Shown in pieces: positions 1 to 8,394 of a DNA stretch of 64,000 bases. Within the stretch, counting starts at the first letter, position 1. Every line of letters begins with the position of its first letter. The translations under genes were made by a program, and so were the position numbers. Origin of the DNA: CAYOWK01 sp964407665 (GTDB lineage Bacteria > Pseudomonadota > Alphaproteobacteria > Caulobacterales > Hyphomonadaceae). The notes beneath the pieces are model-generated. The model did no database searches. It had not been told where the DNA came from and saw nothing but the letters and a program-made list of their open reading frames with translations. Where the stretch lies: positions 13,533 through 77,532 of the forward strand of contig CAYOWK010000015.1 of assembly GCA_964407665.1 (NCBI GenBank). Direction: 5' to 3'.

Positions 1-432
1 AAGGCGCGGCACGCCATGCTGGATGCTGTCGAGAGCGGCGATATCGAGCTTTACCATGAGTGGCGGAAATCGGCGAAGGCGCATGCGCTTCACACCCGGC
101 TGCTGCGGCGGTTGTCGCCCGCCCTTGAGGCGAGGGTGGCGGAAACGCGCGATCTGGCCGAACGGCTCGGCGAGCTTCAGGACATCGCCGTCTCTCGAAC
201 CGGGCTCGAAGCCATGCCGTCGCCGCCCGGCGGCCAGGCCGGGCTGCTCAAGCTCGGGGCTGCGCTGGAGGCGCGGCAGGCAGAGGTGATCAGGGATGCG
301 CGGCGGATTGGCCGCCGGCTGTTTGCTGAACGTCCACGCGATTTCGTCCGCGCCCTGTCAAGCGAGGCTGCGTCCCCTCAGGCGACCGATAAAGAGCCAG
401 CTCCCGTTCGCGAGATGGAAGACGCAGACTGA
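1..432 (+). CDS. CHAD domain protein, 3' part only
   Basis: The reading frame is open from the window edge, so the true start lies upstream; the ATG at 16 is probably internal. The visible ~143 residues carry the CHAD signature: His-rich/basic helices with HEWRKSAKAHALHTRLLR near the start, then a helix ending LGELQDIAV. CHAD domains are conserved-histidine helical bundles that bind polyphosphate and are often fused to CYTH domains; whether a CYTH domain precedes it cannot be seen here. The C-terminal ~20 residues are acidic and proline-containing and look like a disordered tail. The next gene begins 83 bases downstream on the same strand. Confidence 0.75.
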   Translation, partial: KARHAMLDAVESGDIELYHEWRKSAKAHALHTRLLRRLSPALEARVAETRDLAERLGELQDIAVSRTGLEAMPSPPGGQAGLLKLGAALEARQAEVIRDARRIGRRLFAERPRDFVRALSSEAASPQATDKEPAPVREMEDAD

Positions 433-515
433 TCGGGCCGGAGTTCCTCGACCGGCCTGCAAAACTGTAAGGCCGGGCGCTTGATCGCGACGCCAATCGG
501 GACGATCTACGCAAC

Positions 516-965
516 ATGTTCGGCGAACTCTATCATAACCGTATTCTGGAGCTGGCGGGCGACATTCCCCATGTCCGGGCCCTCGCGCATCCGCATGGCG
601 CCTCGCTGAAGGTCTCGCGGGTGTGTGGCTCGACGGTGAATGTCGAGGTGGAGCTGGATGCGGAAGGCCGCATCGCGGCGATTGGCGTCGATCCGAAGGC
701 CTGCGCTCTGGGGCAGGCGGCGACCTCGATCCTGGCGCGCGAAGCCTTGGGGAAGTCCATCGACGAGATCAGGGCGGCCCGCGAAACGTTGCGAGCCATG
801 CTCAAGGACGGCGCGCAGCCGCCAAGCGCTGGAGAGACCGCCTTCTGGGAGCTCAGGCATCTCGCGCCCGTAAAGGATTATCCGCCCCGCCACGCCTCGA
901 CGCTTCTGGCTTTCGATGCGGCCGTCGAGGCTATGGAACAGGCGCTGGCGAAACGTCGCGGCTGA
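516..965 (+). CDS. Iron-sulfur cluster scaffold, IscU/NifU N-terminal-like
   Basis: A 149-residue protein of the IscU/NifU N-terminal fold. Cys37 (in RVCGST) and Cys63 (in KACALGQAA) sit where IscU has its first two cluster ligands. The region of the third ligand reads PPRHASTLLAFDA: the histidine (His126) is kept but the cysteine is replaced by Ala127. I recall a similar variant in other alphaproteobacteria, but its role in cluster assembly is uncertain from sequence. It lies 16 bases before the deacetylase gene, so the two may be cotranscribed. No isc or suf genes are nearby. Confidence 0.8.
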   Translation: MFGELYHNRILELAGDIPHVRALAHPHGASLKVSRVCGSTVNVEVELDAEGRIAAIGVDPKACALGQAATSILAREALGKSIDEIRAARETLRAMLKDGAQPPSAGETAFWELRHLAPVKDYPPRHASTLLAFDAAVEAMEQALAKRRG

Positions 966-981
966 ACGGGCGGGGGCGCAG

Positions 982-1707
982 ATGAGCCGCGTGCTGAAGG
1001 TGTCCGGCTTCTTCGCCGCGGCGGTCGCTCTTGTGTTCGCGGCGCTCTATGGTGTCTGGGCTCTCAGCCGCTCCCGCGATTTTCAGCTGTTCGGCGAACT
1101 GGTTTCGCGGGTGGAGACGCCGGAAAACGTCATCGCCCTGACGTTCGATGATGGTCCGACGGCGGCATACACGCCCTGGGTCTTGGACCTCCTCGATGCG
1201 CGGGACGTGGACGCCACGTTCTTTCTGACGGGCCGCGAGATTGGGGAAAACACGGATCATGCCCGTGCGATCGTGGCGGCGGGGCATGAAATCGGGAACC
1301 ATACCTTCAGCCATGCCAACATGACGCTGGCGGGGCCGGGCAAGGCCGCGAGCGAGGTGGACCGCACCAATGAGGCGATCCGGCAGGCCGGATACGAGGG
1401 CGACATTCACTTCCGGCCGCCCTACGGCAAGAAGCTGATCTTTCTGCCGCTGCATCTCTGGAAGACCGGCCAGACCACCATCATGTGGGACGTCGAGCCC
1501 GAATCGTTCGAGGATATCGCCTCGGATCCCGACCGGATCGCCGCCCATGTGCTGGATCAGGCAAGGCCGGGCTCCATCCTGATCCTGCATGTGATGTACA
1601 GATCGCGAGAACCGACCCGGCAGGCGCTGCCGAAGATCATCGACGGCCTGCGCGAGCGCGGTTTCCGCTTTGTCACGGTCTCGGAGTTGCTTGCGCTACG
1701 CGAGTAG
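982..1707 (+). CDS. Membrane-anchored polysaccharide deacetylase (NodB domain)
   Basis: A 241-residue protein with one N-terminal hydrophobic helix (about residues 7-29), so the catalytic domain is predicted in the periplasm. NodB (CE4) motifs are intact: TFDDGP at 54-59 (catalytic and metal Asp56/57), HTFSH at 107-111 (metal His107 and His111), RPPYG at 145-149, WD at 169-170 and the late LHV histidine at about 203. The family removes N- or O-acetyl groups from polysaccharides such as peptidoglycan or exopolysaccharide; the substrate cannot be told. The ATG at 982 is chosen because it begins directly before the membrane anchor; an in-frame ATG at 916 would overlap the previous gene. Confidence 0.85.
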   Translation: MSRVLKVSGFFAAAVALVFAALYGVWALSRSRDFQLFGELVSRVETPENVIALTFDDGPTAAYTPWVLDLLDARDVDATFFLTGREIGENTDHARAIVAAGHEIGNHTFSHANMTLAGPGKAASEVDRTNEAIRQAGYEGDIHFRPPYGKKLIFLPLHLWKTGQTTIMWDVEPESFEDIASDPDRIAAHVLDQARPGSILILHVMYRSREPTRQALPKIIDGLRERGFRFVTVSELLALRE

Positions 1708-1709
1708 CG

Positions 1710-2105
1710 TCAGCGTGGCTTGTCGCCGGGCTGGTGGACCGAGAGGACGTGGCCGTCAGGGTCGGCGAAGTCGGCGGATAGGCCGCCGTCCGGCGCGTGG
1801 CTGACGGGCGTGACGATCGTCGCGCCGTTTTTTGCGAGACTGTCCACCGCCCGGTCGATACCGCCGTCGTCCAGTTCGAAGACGATGATCGGCGAGGCGC
1901 CAGGTTTTCCTTCCATCTGGAAGAAGACCAGTACGACGCCCCCGGCGGTCTCGGCCATCAGCCAGTCTGCTCCGCCTGTCTCGTCGCCGTCCCCTCCGGG
2001 CATGCGCTGGACATCGAGGCCCAGCGTGTCGCGGTAGAAGGCCTCGGTGCGGCTGATGTCGGTCACGTAGTAGACGACGGCGCCAATGCGGGATGCGGCA
2101 AACAT
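1710..2105 (-). CDS. VOC/glyoxalase family protein
   Basis: A 131-residue single VOC (glyoxalase I/bleomycin-resistance fold) module. It starts with the typical first strand and helix (VVYYVTDISRTEAFYRDTLGL) and ends with the paired strand SADFADPDGHVLSVHQPG. Members act as metal-dependent lyases, dioxygenases or binding proteins, so the reaction is unknown. A GGAG ribosome site lies about 7 bases before the ATG at 2105. It is 19 bases downstream of the sigma-factor-like gene on the same strand, so the two probably form an operon; sigma factor plus VOC/YCII-type pairs are common among SigJ-like ECF groups. Confidence 0.8.
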   Translation of the reverse strand: MFAASRIGAVVYYVTDISRTEAFYRDTLGLDVQRMPGGDGDETGGADWLMAETAGGVVLVFFQMEGKPGASPIIVFELDDGGIDRAVDSLAKNGATIVTPVSHAPDGGLSADFADPDGHVLSVHQPGDKPR

Positions 2106-2124
2106 GTCTGTGTCTCCTGTTCTG

Positions 2125-2739
2125 TCAGACGCCAGCCTGTTGCCGTGGCGGCGCAAAGTGTGAGCGCCCGACCACAAAAAGATGTCCGTCGGGATCATGG
2201 CTCGCGAGAAAGGCCCCGCCCCGGCGTGTGGCGGCCAGCAGCGACCGGCGCAGCTGGCCGAAGGCAAGCGCTCCGAACAGCTCGGGTTGGCCTGGCGCCT
2301 CGCAATCCTTCAGCGCCTTGCGGAGCTGGCTGATGCGCTGGCGCAGGGCCGTGTCCGGCAGGTTCAGGAGCCAGCCGATCTCGGCGCGCGTGCAACCGTT
2401 CATGACCAGCAGACCCGTGGTGCGCAGGGCGGGCGAGAGCCCGTGCAGGAGGTCCTCTCCCGTCGAAGGTCCGGCGGTCGGCGAGACGGACGGCGCGGCC
2501 TCCGCCCACGCAGTATCGCGCCGCCTGCGCCGGCCAGCCGTGCGGGCGTCAAAGGCGGCGCGGTTGCGGATCACGCCGGATAGCCAGCGGCGGGTCTCGG
2601 GCGCCGCAAGATCTGTTCGCCCGGACTCCAGCGCGGCCAGCAGCGCGGATTGCAGCAGGTCGTCCGCTTCATCCGCGCGCCGGGAATGGCGGCGAGCGAG
2701 GGTGTAAAGCTCTGCAAAGGGGCGCCGATGACGTGTCAC
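2125..2739 (-). CDS. RNA polymerase sigma factor, ECF-like
   Basis: A 204-residue protein with a sigma70 region 2-like N-terminus (helix ADEADDLLQSALLAALE at about 22-38, then a basic stretch) and a region 4-like helix-turn-helix (TRAEIGWLLNLPDTALRQRISQLRKAL). The spacer is Ser/Thr/Pro-rich. The last ~50 residues extend beyond region 4 and include HDPDGHLFVVGRSHFAPP, which may be a sensory or regulatory tail. It lies immediately upstream of the VOC gene. No anti-sigma factor is adjacent, which fits ECF groups regulated by their own C-terminal extension; that is inference. Confidence 0.7.
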   Translation of the reverse strand: MTRHRRPFAELYTLARRHSRRADEADDLLQSALLAALESGRTDLAAPETRRWLSGVIRNRAAFDARTAGRRRRRDTAWAEAAPSVSPTAGPSTGEDLLHGLSPALRTTGLLVMNGCTRAEIGWLLNLPDTALRQRISQLRKALKDCEAPGQPELFGALAFGQLRRSLLAATRRGGAFLASHDPDGHLFVVGRSHFAPPRQQAGV

Positions 2740-2823
2740 GGGGGCAAACTACGGGGACGCGTTCCGATCCGCCAGCCGGTCCGGATCGTAGGAGTCTCAA
2801 ATCCTGACCAAGGGGGACTTTTC

Positions 2824-3231
2824 ATGAGACCGCTGCGGGCCGCTCTGGCCGTCCTGATGCTCGCCGGCTGCGCCACGCCGATGACCCAGACCGCCAGGGC
2901 GCTTGAGCCTGGCTCCCTGGTCGGCCAGTGGGATGTCACGATGTACTACTCGGAAACCGACCCGCCCAGCTCCACCGAACTGGTGATCACCGAAGCCGCA
3001 GATGGCAAGCTGGCGGGCTCCTTCTACCAGTCGGATTTCATGGTCGCGAACTACTCGGTGCGAAACGGAGTACTGGCGTTCGGCGCGACGACTACGGATG
3101 GCCAGGCGCCTTATGCACACTCCGGACGCCTCAAGCGCGAGGGCGGCGAGGATGTGATAGAGGGGCAGACCCTGTCCTCAGGCCGCAACTTCCTCATGAT
3201 GTGGACCGCCCGGCGCAAGCCGGCAGGCTGA
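2824..3231 (+). CDS. Small exported lipoprotein, unknown function
   Basis: A 135-residue protein with a signal peptide ending in the lipobox LAGC (Cys16), so it should be lipid-anchored. The mature part is a small beta-rich domain (VGQWDVTMYYSETD, then GKLAGSFYQSDF, ending MMWTARRK), like lipocalin-type or DUF proteins that measure product accumulation. The ATG at 2824 follows a purine-rich AAGGGGGA site by 7 bases. It is transcribed divergently from the sigma factor gene, with 84 bases between them. Function unknown. Confidence 0.7.
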   Translation: MRPLRAALAVLMLAGCATPMTQTARALEPGSLVGQWDVTMYYSETDPPSSTELVITEAADGKLAGSFYQSDFMVANYSVRNGVLAFGATTTDGQAPYAHSGRLKREGGEDVIEGQTLSSGRNFLMMWTARRKPAG

Positions 3232-3248
3232 GGCGGCAAAATCGCTGC

Positions 3249-3746
3249 TCAGGTCGCCGGCGTGACCGTCAGGGGCGCGGTGTCACTCGCAGGAACGTCA
3301 AGGATCAGCTTTTCCTCAGCCGTCTTCACGTCGCCGCTGCCTTCCTCGATCCACGAGCGGCTGACTTTCAGAACCACGCGCGTCGGGGATTCCTCGACGA
3401 CCTCCCAGGAATTGAAGTCACCGACCATGAACACCCGGGTCCAGCCCTCGGGCGGCGTGAAGAGGGCAAGATATGTATAGAGACCGTTGATAGCCGGATC
3501 GCCGCCCGCCGTGGAGAAGATTTTCACGTCGGCATTGTCGACGTGATGCACGTCCGTGACGGACGCGGCGTCCGAAAGGTCGGCCTCCGCATCGACGGTA
3601 CGGGCAGGTCCCGAAGGTTGCGCAGGGGCGGCAGGCGCTTCGGCGGGGGCCGGTGGCGCCGTCTCGGCGGTGTCCGGCGCCGGGGTCCCTGCAGGCTCGC
3701 AGGCCGCCAGAGCAAGGGCAAAGGCGAGGGCGCCGATCCGTTTCAT
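3249..3746 (-). CDS. Lipoprotein with proline/alanine-rich linker, unknown
   Basis: A 165-residue predicted lipoprotein: signal peptide with lipobox LAAC (Cys16), then a Pro/Ala/Thr-rich linker to about residue 50, then a compact domain (HHVDNADVKIFSTAGGDPAING...). The segment TRVFMVGDFNSWEVVEESPTRVV resembles the conserved part of a small secreted-domain family but I cannot name it. Start chosen at 3746, where a GGAG lies 6 bases upstream; an ATG six bases earlier (3752) would abut the ribosome site. It ends 17 bases from the convergent lipoprotein gene. Confidence 0.65.
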   Translation of the reverse strand: MKRIGALAFALALAACEPAGTPAPDTAETAPPAPAEAPAAPAQPSGPARTVDAEADLSDAASVTDVHHVDNADVKIFSTAGGDPAINGLYTYLALFTPPEGWTRVFMVGDFNSWEVVEESPTRVVLKVSRSWIEEGSGDVKTAEEKLILDVPASDTAPLTVTPAT

Positions 3747-3847
3747 GTCCATCTCCGAACTGTGGACTCCCATCTAGCTGCCGGTGGGCGATGGAGCCAA
3801 GCGCGTTCGTGTTTGAATCGAAAGACCTTCGGGGCTATACTGTTTCC

Positions 3848-4153
3848 ATGTCTGTCGCCCAGTCATATGCACCCATCGCGGGCGGCCTCCTGAAGGTCTG
3901 GAAGGCGACGCTGTCGCCTGTGTGCATGGCGTGCGGCGTGCGCTGCCGGCATTTTCCGTCATGCTCCGAATACACAGCCGAGTGCGTCACCCGGCATGGC
4001 GCGTGGGCGGGATCGTGGATGGGGCTGGCGCGCCTCGCGCGTTGCCGCCCGGGAGGATCGCACGGGTTGGACCCGGCGCCGACCACCACTACCAGCGGCG
4101 CGCGCTGGTTCACGCCCTGGCGCTATGGCGTCTGGAGCCTGGACGAGGCCTGA
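3848..4153 (+). CDS. yidD: Membrane protein insertion efficiency factor YidD
   Basis: A 101-residue protein with the YidD signature: three cysteines in the CRHFPSCSEYTAECVTRHG block, then a hydrophobic/basic stretch GSWMGLARLARCRPGGSHGLDPAP. YidD is a small amphipathic inner-membrane-associated protein that assists YidC. In many bacteria it sits between rnpA and yidC; here it is alone. The start at 3848 (MSVAQSYAPIAGGLLKVWKATLSP) matches the family's usual N-terminus; an in-frame ATG at 3791 would add 19 residues. Confidence 0.9.
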   Translation: MSVAQSYAPIAGGLLKVWKATLSPVCMACGVRCRHFPSCSEYTAECVTRHGAWAGSWMGLARLARCRPGGSHGLDPAPTTTTSGARWFTPWRYGVWSLDEA

Positions 4154-4258
4154 TCCTCCGAATGGAGGCGGCGCGCGCCGGAAGATTTGAGGCCAAAATC
4201 AATGCATCAACTGGCGCAGGATTAAATCCGGTATAGGTTGTTCCCACAGGGAGACCTC

Positions 4259-4606
4259 ATGAACGACAGACTCGCCGCTGCCGAAGCGAAGGCGCGCAAG
4301 ACGCTCGCCAAATGGATCGCCGCGGCGGAACAGGCCACGGGTCCGGGAGATTCCTGGAGCCTGACGGGTTTCGACCAGCAAATGATCGCGGAACTCGCCG
4401 CAGCTTTTCAGGTCGAGCCCTGGCCCGCAGAGACCCTCGCCACCACGTCCGGCCTTGCCTGGACGCGGGCGTGGATGGCCTCGGCGCTGTCGTTCAACCC
4501 CGCCGTCACGCCCGCAATGAAGGCCGAGGCCTTCGCACGGGCGACCCGTTCGGCGGCCGAGGCCCTCATCGAGGTCTACAGGCGCAGGTCCCCCCTTCAG
4601 GGGTGA
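4259..4606 (+). CDS. Hypothetical helical protein
   Basis: A 115-residue, mostly helical, Ala/Glu/Lys-rich protein without a signal peptide or membrane segment. There is a clear ribosome site (AGGGAGA) 5 bases before the ATG at 4259. I do not recognise the family. It stands between yidD and thrS on the same strand, 74 bases before thrS. Confidence 0.6.
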   Translation: MNDRLAAAEAKARKTLAKWIAAAEQATGPGDSWSLTGFDQQMIAELAAAFQVEPWPAETLATTSGLAWTRAWMASALSFNPAVTPAMKAEAFARATRSAAEALIEVYRRRSPLQG

Positions 4607-4680
4607 TCCGGCTTGAGGGCTGACGGGTTCAATCCCGCCGCGAAATGATCTATGCGTCCCGATCCTTACGGAAGACGACC

Positions 4681-6630
4681 ATGATCCATGTAACATTCCC
4701 CGACGGCTCGAAGCGCGAATACCCCGAGGGGTCGACGCCGATGTCGATTGCGGAAAGCATCTCGAAATCCCTGGCCAAGCGGTCCGTGGTCGCCAAGGTC
4801 AACGGCGAATTGCGCGACATGAAACGCCCTCTCGACGGCGATTCTGCGCTCGAACTCCTCGACATCGCCTCGAAAGACGGCCTGGAGCTGCTCCGCCATG
4901 ACGCCAGCCACGTGATGGCGCAGGCCGTCCAGGAGCTGTTCCCCGGCACGCAGGTCACCATCGGCCCGGTCGTTGACGACGGCTTCTATTACGACTTCGC
5001 CCGCAAGGAGCCCTTCTCCACGGACGACTTCGCGAAGATCGAGGCGAAGATGAAGGAGATCGTGGACCGCGATCTGCCCATCGAGCGCGAGGTCTGGGAG
5101 AAGGAGGCGGCCATCGCCCACTTCAAGTCCATCGGTGAAGACTACAAGGCCCAGATCATCGACGACATCATCCCGGCAGGTGAGGCGATCACGCTCTACA
5201 GCCATGGCGGCGAGTGGTCGGACCTTTGCCGCGGCCCCCACCTGCCGTCCACGGGCAAGCTGCCCAAGGCGTTCAAGCTGATGAAGCTGGCCGGCGCCTA
5301 CTGGCGGGGCGACCACCGGAATGAGATGCTCCAGCGCATGTACGGCACGGCCTGGGCCTCCGAGGCCGACCTTGCCGCCCACCTGAAACGCCTCGAGGAA
5401 GCCGAAAAGCGCGACCACCGGAAACTCGGCCGTGAACTCGACCTGTTCCACATGCAGGAAGAGGGCAAGGGCATGGTGTTCTGGCACCCCCGGGGCCTGA
5501 CGCTCTGGCGCACGGTCGAAAGCTATGTTCGCCGCCGCCTCGACGAGGCCGACTACATCGAGGTGCGCACGCCCCAGGTTCTGGATCGCAAGTTCTGGGA
5601 GCAGTCGGGCCACTGGGAGAAGTATCGCGACAACATGTTCGTGGCGGAGACGGCGGAGGATGAAGTCCTCTCGCTGAAGCCGATGAACTGCCCCGGCCAC
5701 GTCCAGATCTTCAAGCAGGGCCAGAAATCCTACCGCGACCTGCCGATGCGGATGGCCGAATTCGGCGCCTGCCATCGCTACGAGCCATCCGGCTCGCTGC
5801 ACGGGCTGATGCGGGTGCGCGCCTTCACGCAGGACGACGCCCACATCTTCTGCCGCGAGGACCAGATCGAGGACGAGACGGCGAGCTTCATCAGGCTGGC
5901 CCAGTCGATCCACGCCGACTTCGGCCTCCACACGGACCACATCAACCTCGCCACGCGACCCGAAACGCGCGCCGGGTCTGACGAGTTCTGGGACAAGGCT
6001 GAGGCGCAGATGCTGTCCGCCGCGCGCAAGGCTGGCGTCGAGCCGGTGATCGCGGAGGGCGACGGCGCCTTCTACGCTCCGAAGCTGGACTTCATCGTCA
6101 AGGACGCCATCGGCCGCGAGTGGACCATTGGCACGCTGCAGCTCGACTATGTCCTGCCGGACCGGCTCGACGCGGAGTATGTCGGTGAGGACGGCGCCAA
6201 GCATCGCCCCGTCATGCTGCACCGCGCGATCCTCGGATCGCTTGAGCGCTTCATCGGCGTACTGATCGAGAACTATGCGGGCGCTTTCCCGATGTGGCTT
6301 TCGCCGGTTCAGGTGGTGGTCGCCAATATCTCCGAAAGCGCCGGCGGATACGCCGCCGAGGCCGCCGCGAAGCTGAAGGCCGCAGGCCTTCGCGTCGAGA
6401 CCGATCTTCGAAGCGAAAAGATCAACTACAAGATCCGCGAGCACAGCCTGCAGAAGGTGCCCGTGATCGCCGTCGTCGGCTCCAAGGAAGCCGAGGAGGG
6501 CACGCTGGCGCTCCGCCGCTTCGGCTCCCAGGCGCAGCAGATCATGACCCTCGACGAGGCCATTGCCCGGCTGACGGAAGAGGCCCTGCCGCCCGATCTG
6601 GCGCGGATACACGTCAAGGATCCGGCATGA
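4681..6630 (+). CDS. thrS: Threonyl-tRNA synthetase
   Basis: A 649-residue class II synthetase that charges tRNA-Thr. Domains in order: TGS domain (1-65), second additional/editing domain (about 66-245, with HDASHVMAQAV and the YDFARKEPF region), catalytic core (about 250-540; zinc-site motif NCPGHVQIF and motif 3 HRAILGSLERFIGVLIE) and C-terminal anticodon-binding domain (about 545-649). Length and motif order match full-length bacterial ThrRS. The ATG at 4681 is preceded by GGAAG. The stop codon overlaps the start of the next gene (ATGA at 6627), suggesting translational coupling. Confidence 0.97.
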   Translation: MIHVTFPDGSKREYPEGSTPMSIAESISKSLAKRSVVAKVNGELRDMKRPLDGDSALELLDIASKDGLELLRHDASHVMAQAVQELFPGTQVTIGPVVDDGFYYDFARKEPFSTDDFAKIEAKMKEIVDRDLPIEREVWEKEAAIAHFKSIGEDYKAQIIDDIIPAGEAITLYSHGGEWSDLCRGPHLPSTGKLPKAFKLMKLAGAYWRGDHRNEMLQRMYGTAWASEADLAAHLKRLEEAEKRDHRKLGRELDLFHMQEEGKGMVFWHPRGLTLWRTVESYVRRRLDEADYIEVRTPQVLDRKFWEQSGHWEKYRDNMFVAETAEDEVLSLKPMNCPGHVQIFKQGQKSYRDLPMRMAEFGACHRYEPSGSLHGLMRVRAFTQDDAHIFCREDQIEDETASFIRLAQSIHADFGLHTDHINLATRPETRAGSDEFWDKAEAQMLSAARKAGVEPVIAEGDGAFYAPKLDFIVKDAIGREWTIGTLQLDYVLPDRLDAEYVGEDGAKHRPVMLHRAILGSLERFIGVLIENYAGAFPMWLSPVQVVVANISESAGGYAAEAAAKLKAAGLRVETDLRSEKINYKIREHSLQKVPVIAVVGSKEAEEGTLALRRFGSQAQQIMTLDEAIARLTEEALPPDLARIHVKDPA

Positions 6631-6989
6631 GCCTTTTCCTCGACTTCGCTGTCCTGTTTGCGATGGGAGCGGCGCCCGCGGGCGTCGCTCTTTTCGTGAT
6701 CCGCCGGCATCTCGCCGGGCCGTCCCCGCAATTCTGGACGGCGACCGCAGCAGCCCTTGGCGTTCTCGGAGTGCTTGTCTTCCTCGCGGTCTGGTTCTCG
6801 GTCATGGCGGTCGAGAAGGACATGGTCGCCTGCCAGATGGCCCCCGTAGCCGAGCAGGCTGGCTGCGAAGAAGCGGGCCTGCTGGTGGCAGTCGTGGCAA
6901 TCGCGAGCGCCTGCGCCGTCATCATCTATCTCGCCGGCGCCCTCGGCCTGCGGGCCTGGTTTCGGCGGCGGTCGCCATCTGCAGCATGA
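6627..6989 (+). CDS. Small integral membrane protein, unknown
   Basis: A 120-residue protein with about three hydrophobic helices (residues 4-24, 36-60 and 84-110) and two cysteines in a polar loop (VACQMAPVAEQAGCEEAG) that could form a disulfide if the loop is periplasmic. It overlaps the thrS stop by 4 bases and the following glycosyltransferase start by 4 bases, so it belongs to the thrS transcript. Function unknown. Confidence 0.7.
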   Translation: MSLFLDFAVLFAMGAAPAGVALFVIRRHLAGPSPQFWTATAAALGVLGVLVFLAVWFSVMAVEKDMVACQMAPVAEQAGCEEAGLLVAVVAIASACAVIIYLAGALGLRAWFRRRSPSAA

Positions 6990-7924
6990 GCAGCGGCGTG
7001 ACCGGGTCGGGGGACTGGTCGCGCGTAACAGCGCGGCTCGAAGGACGGGCCCGCGTGTCCGTCATCGTCGTCAGCTATCGCACGGGGCCGGTGCTGTTTG
7101 ACTGCCTCAACGTTCTCCTGGCCGACCCGGACGTGTATGAGATCGTCCTCGTCGACAACGGCAATCCGCCGGAAGACCAGTCGAGGCTCGCGGGGCTCGC
7201 TGCCGGGCTGGGCAGCCGTCTCATCATCGTTGGCCAGGGCGTCAATCGCGGATATGGCGCCGGCGTCAACATCGGCGCCAGCGTTGCGGCGGGCGACCGG
7301 CTGCTTGTTCTCAACCCGGACGCCCTGCTGCGGCGCGGTTCGATCGCCATGCTGGAGGCCGCGCGAGCAACGCACCCCGAACCGTCCGTCGCAGGCGGCA
7401 GGATCTACGGCGCCGACGGGCGTGAACAGCGCGGCGCCCGCAGACGCACGCTGACGCTGGCGTCTGCCGTTCGCAGCTTCACCGGTATCCGCGCCCTTGA
7501 GTCGCTGGGCCCCGCATTCGTGGACTTCAACATGAACCGGGAGCCAGAGCCATCCGGCCCGGTTACCGTCGGCGCCGTCAGCGGCGCGCTGATGTATCTG
7601 TCGCGCGACGCCTTCGAACACCTCGGCGGATTTGACGAGCGTTACTTCCTGCACGTCGAGGACATCGACCTCTGCCGCCGCGCAGGGCTGGCGGGCGGGG
7701 CGGTCATCTACACGCCGCTGGCGGGTGCGTACCATGTCGGCCAGACATCGGATGCGCCCTCCGCCACTGTCGAGCGTCACAAGGCGGCTGGCTTCCGCCG
7801 CTACTTCTGGAAGTTCGCTCAAACCCCTGCCGCGAAGCTGGCTGCGGCCATAGCGGGGCCGGTGCTGACGCTTGCGATTCTTGTACGCGCAGCGTCTTCT
7901 CGTGGAAAAGGGAGACGGACATGA
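6986..7924 (+). CDS. Family 2 glycosyltransferase (rhamnosyltransferase-like)
   Basis: A 312-residue GT2 enzyme. It shows the GT-A start VSVIVVSYRTG, the nucleotide-binding VLVDNGN, the LNPDALL metal-binding region (the DXD-like position) and the late catalytic motif HVEDIDLCRRA. This arrangement is typical of rhamnosyl- or related transferases for surface polysaccharides; donor and acceptor are unknown. A hydrophobic stretch at the C-terminus (about 285-303) may tether it to the inner membrane. It overlaps its neighbours by 4 bases at both ends. Confidence 0.88.
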   Translation: MSSGVTGSGDWSRVTARLEGRARVSVIVVSYRTGPVLFDCLNVLLADPDVYEIVLVDNGNPPEDQSRLAGLAAGLGSRLIIVGQGVNRGYGAGVNIGASVAAGDRLLVLNPDALLRRGSIAMLEAARATHPEPSVAGGRIYGADGREQRGARRRTLTLASAVRSFTGIRALESLGPAFVDFNMNREPEPSGPVTVGAVSGALMYLSRDAFEHLGGFDERYFLHVEDIDLCRRAGLAGGAVIYTPLAGAYHVGQTSDAPSATVERHKAAGFRRYFWKFAQTPAAKLAAAIAGPVLTLAILVRAASSRGKGRRT

Positions 7925-8313
7925 CGCCCAAGGTCATCGAGAACTGGTTTCGGGTCGCCAAGAGCGGAAGGCCGGAAGATGTGCCGGCGCTTCTGGCGGA
8001 GGACTGCGTGTTCGAGTCCCCCGTGGTGCACACGCCCCAGGCCGGCAAGGCCAAGTCCACGATGTATCTGCAGGGCGCCATGCTGGTGCTGAACGGCGAG
8101 CACTTCCGCTACATCAACACCTGGTACTCGGAGCGCTCGGCCGTGCTGGAGTTCGCCACCGAGATCGACGGCGTGACGATCAACGGCGTCGACATCGTCT
8201 TCTGGAACGAGGCAGACCTCATCACGAATTTCCGCGTGATGCTGCGGCCCCTGAAAGCCATCAACAAGGTCCACGAGAAGATGGGCGAGTTGCTGGCGGC
8301 GCGCCAGGGCTGA
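7921..8313 (+). CDS. NTF2-like / SnoaL-fold protein
   Basis: A 130-residue protein with the cone-shaped NTF2-like pattern: N-terminal helix (KVIENWFRVAKSGRPEDVPALLAEDCVFESPV), then strands that include EFATEIDGVTINGVDIVFWNEADLITNFRVMLRP. The family includes small ketosteroid isomerase-like enzymes and binding domains; a substrate cannot be assigned. Its ATG overlaps the stop of the glycosyltransferase (ATGA), making it the last gene of the thrS-led run. The convergent gene starts beyond a GC-rich imperfect inverted repeat at about 8344-8386. Confidence 0.75.
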   Translation: MTPKVIENWFRVAKSGRPEDVPALLAEDCVFESPVVHTPQAGKAKSTMYLQGAMLVLNGEHFRYINTWYSERSAVLEFATEIDGVTINGVDIVFWNEADLITNFRVMLRPLKAINKVHEKMGELLAARQG

Positions 8314-8394
8314 CCATCCCACGGCCGGCCGAAACGCCGCCGAGGGCGCGCTCCGCCGAGCTCATCGGCCCGTCGACGGAGCGCCCCGCTCGCC

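Noticed and set aside
4666..6612. A 648-codon frame antisense to thrS
   Set aside because: thrS is complete with all synthetase motifs on the plus strand; the antisense frame has none.
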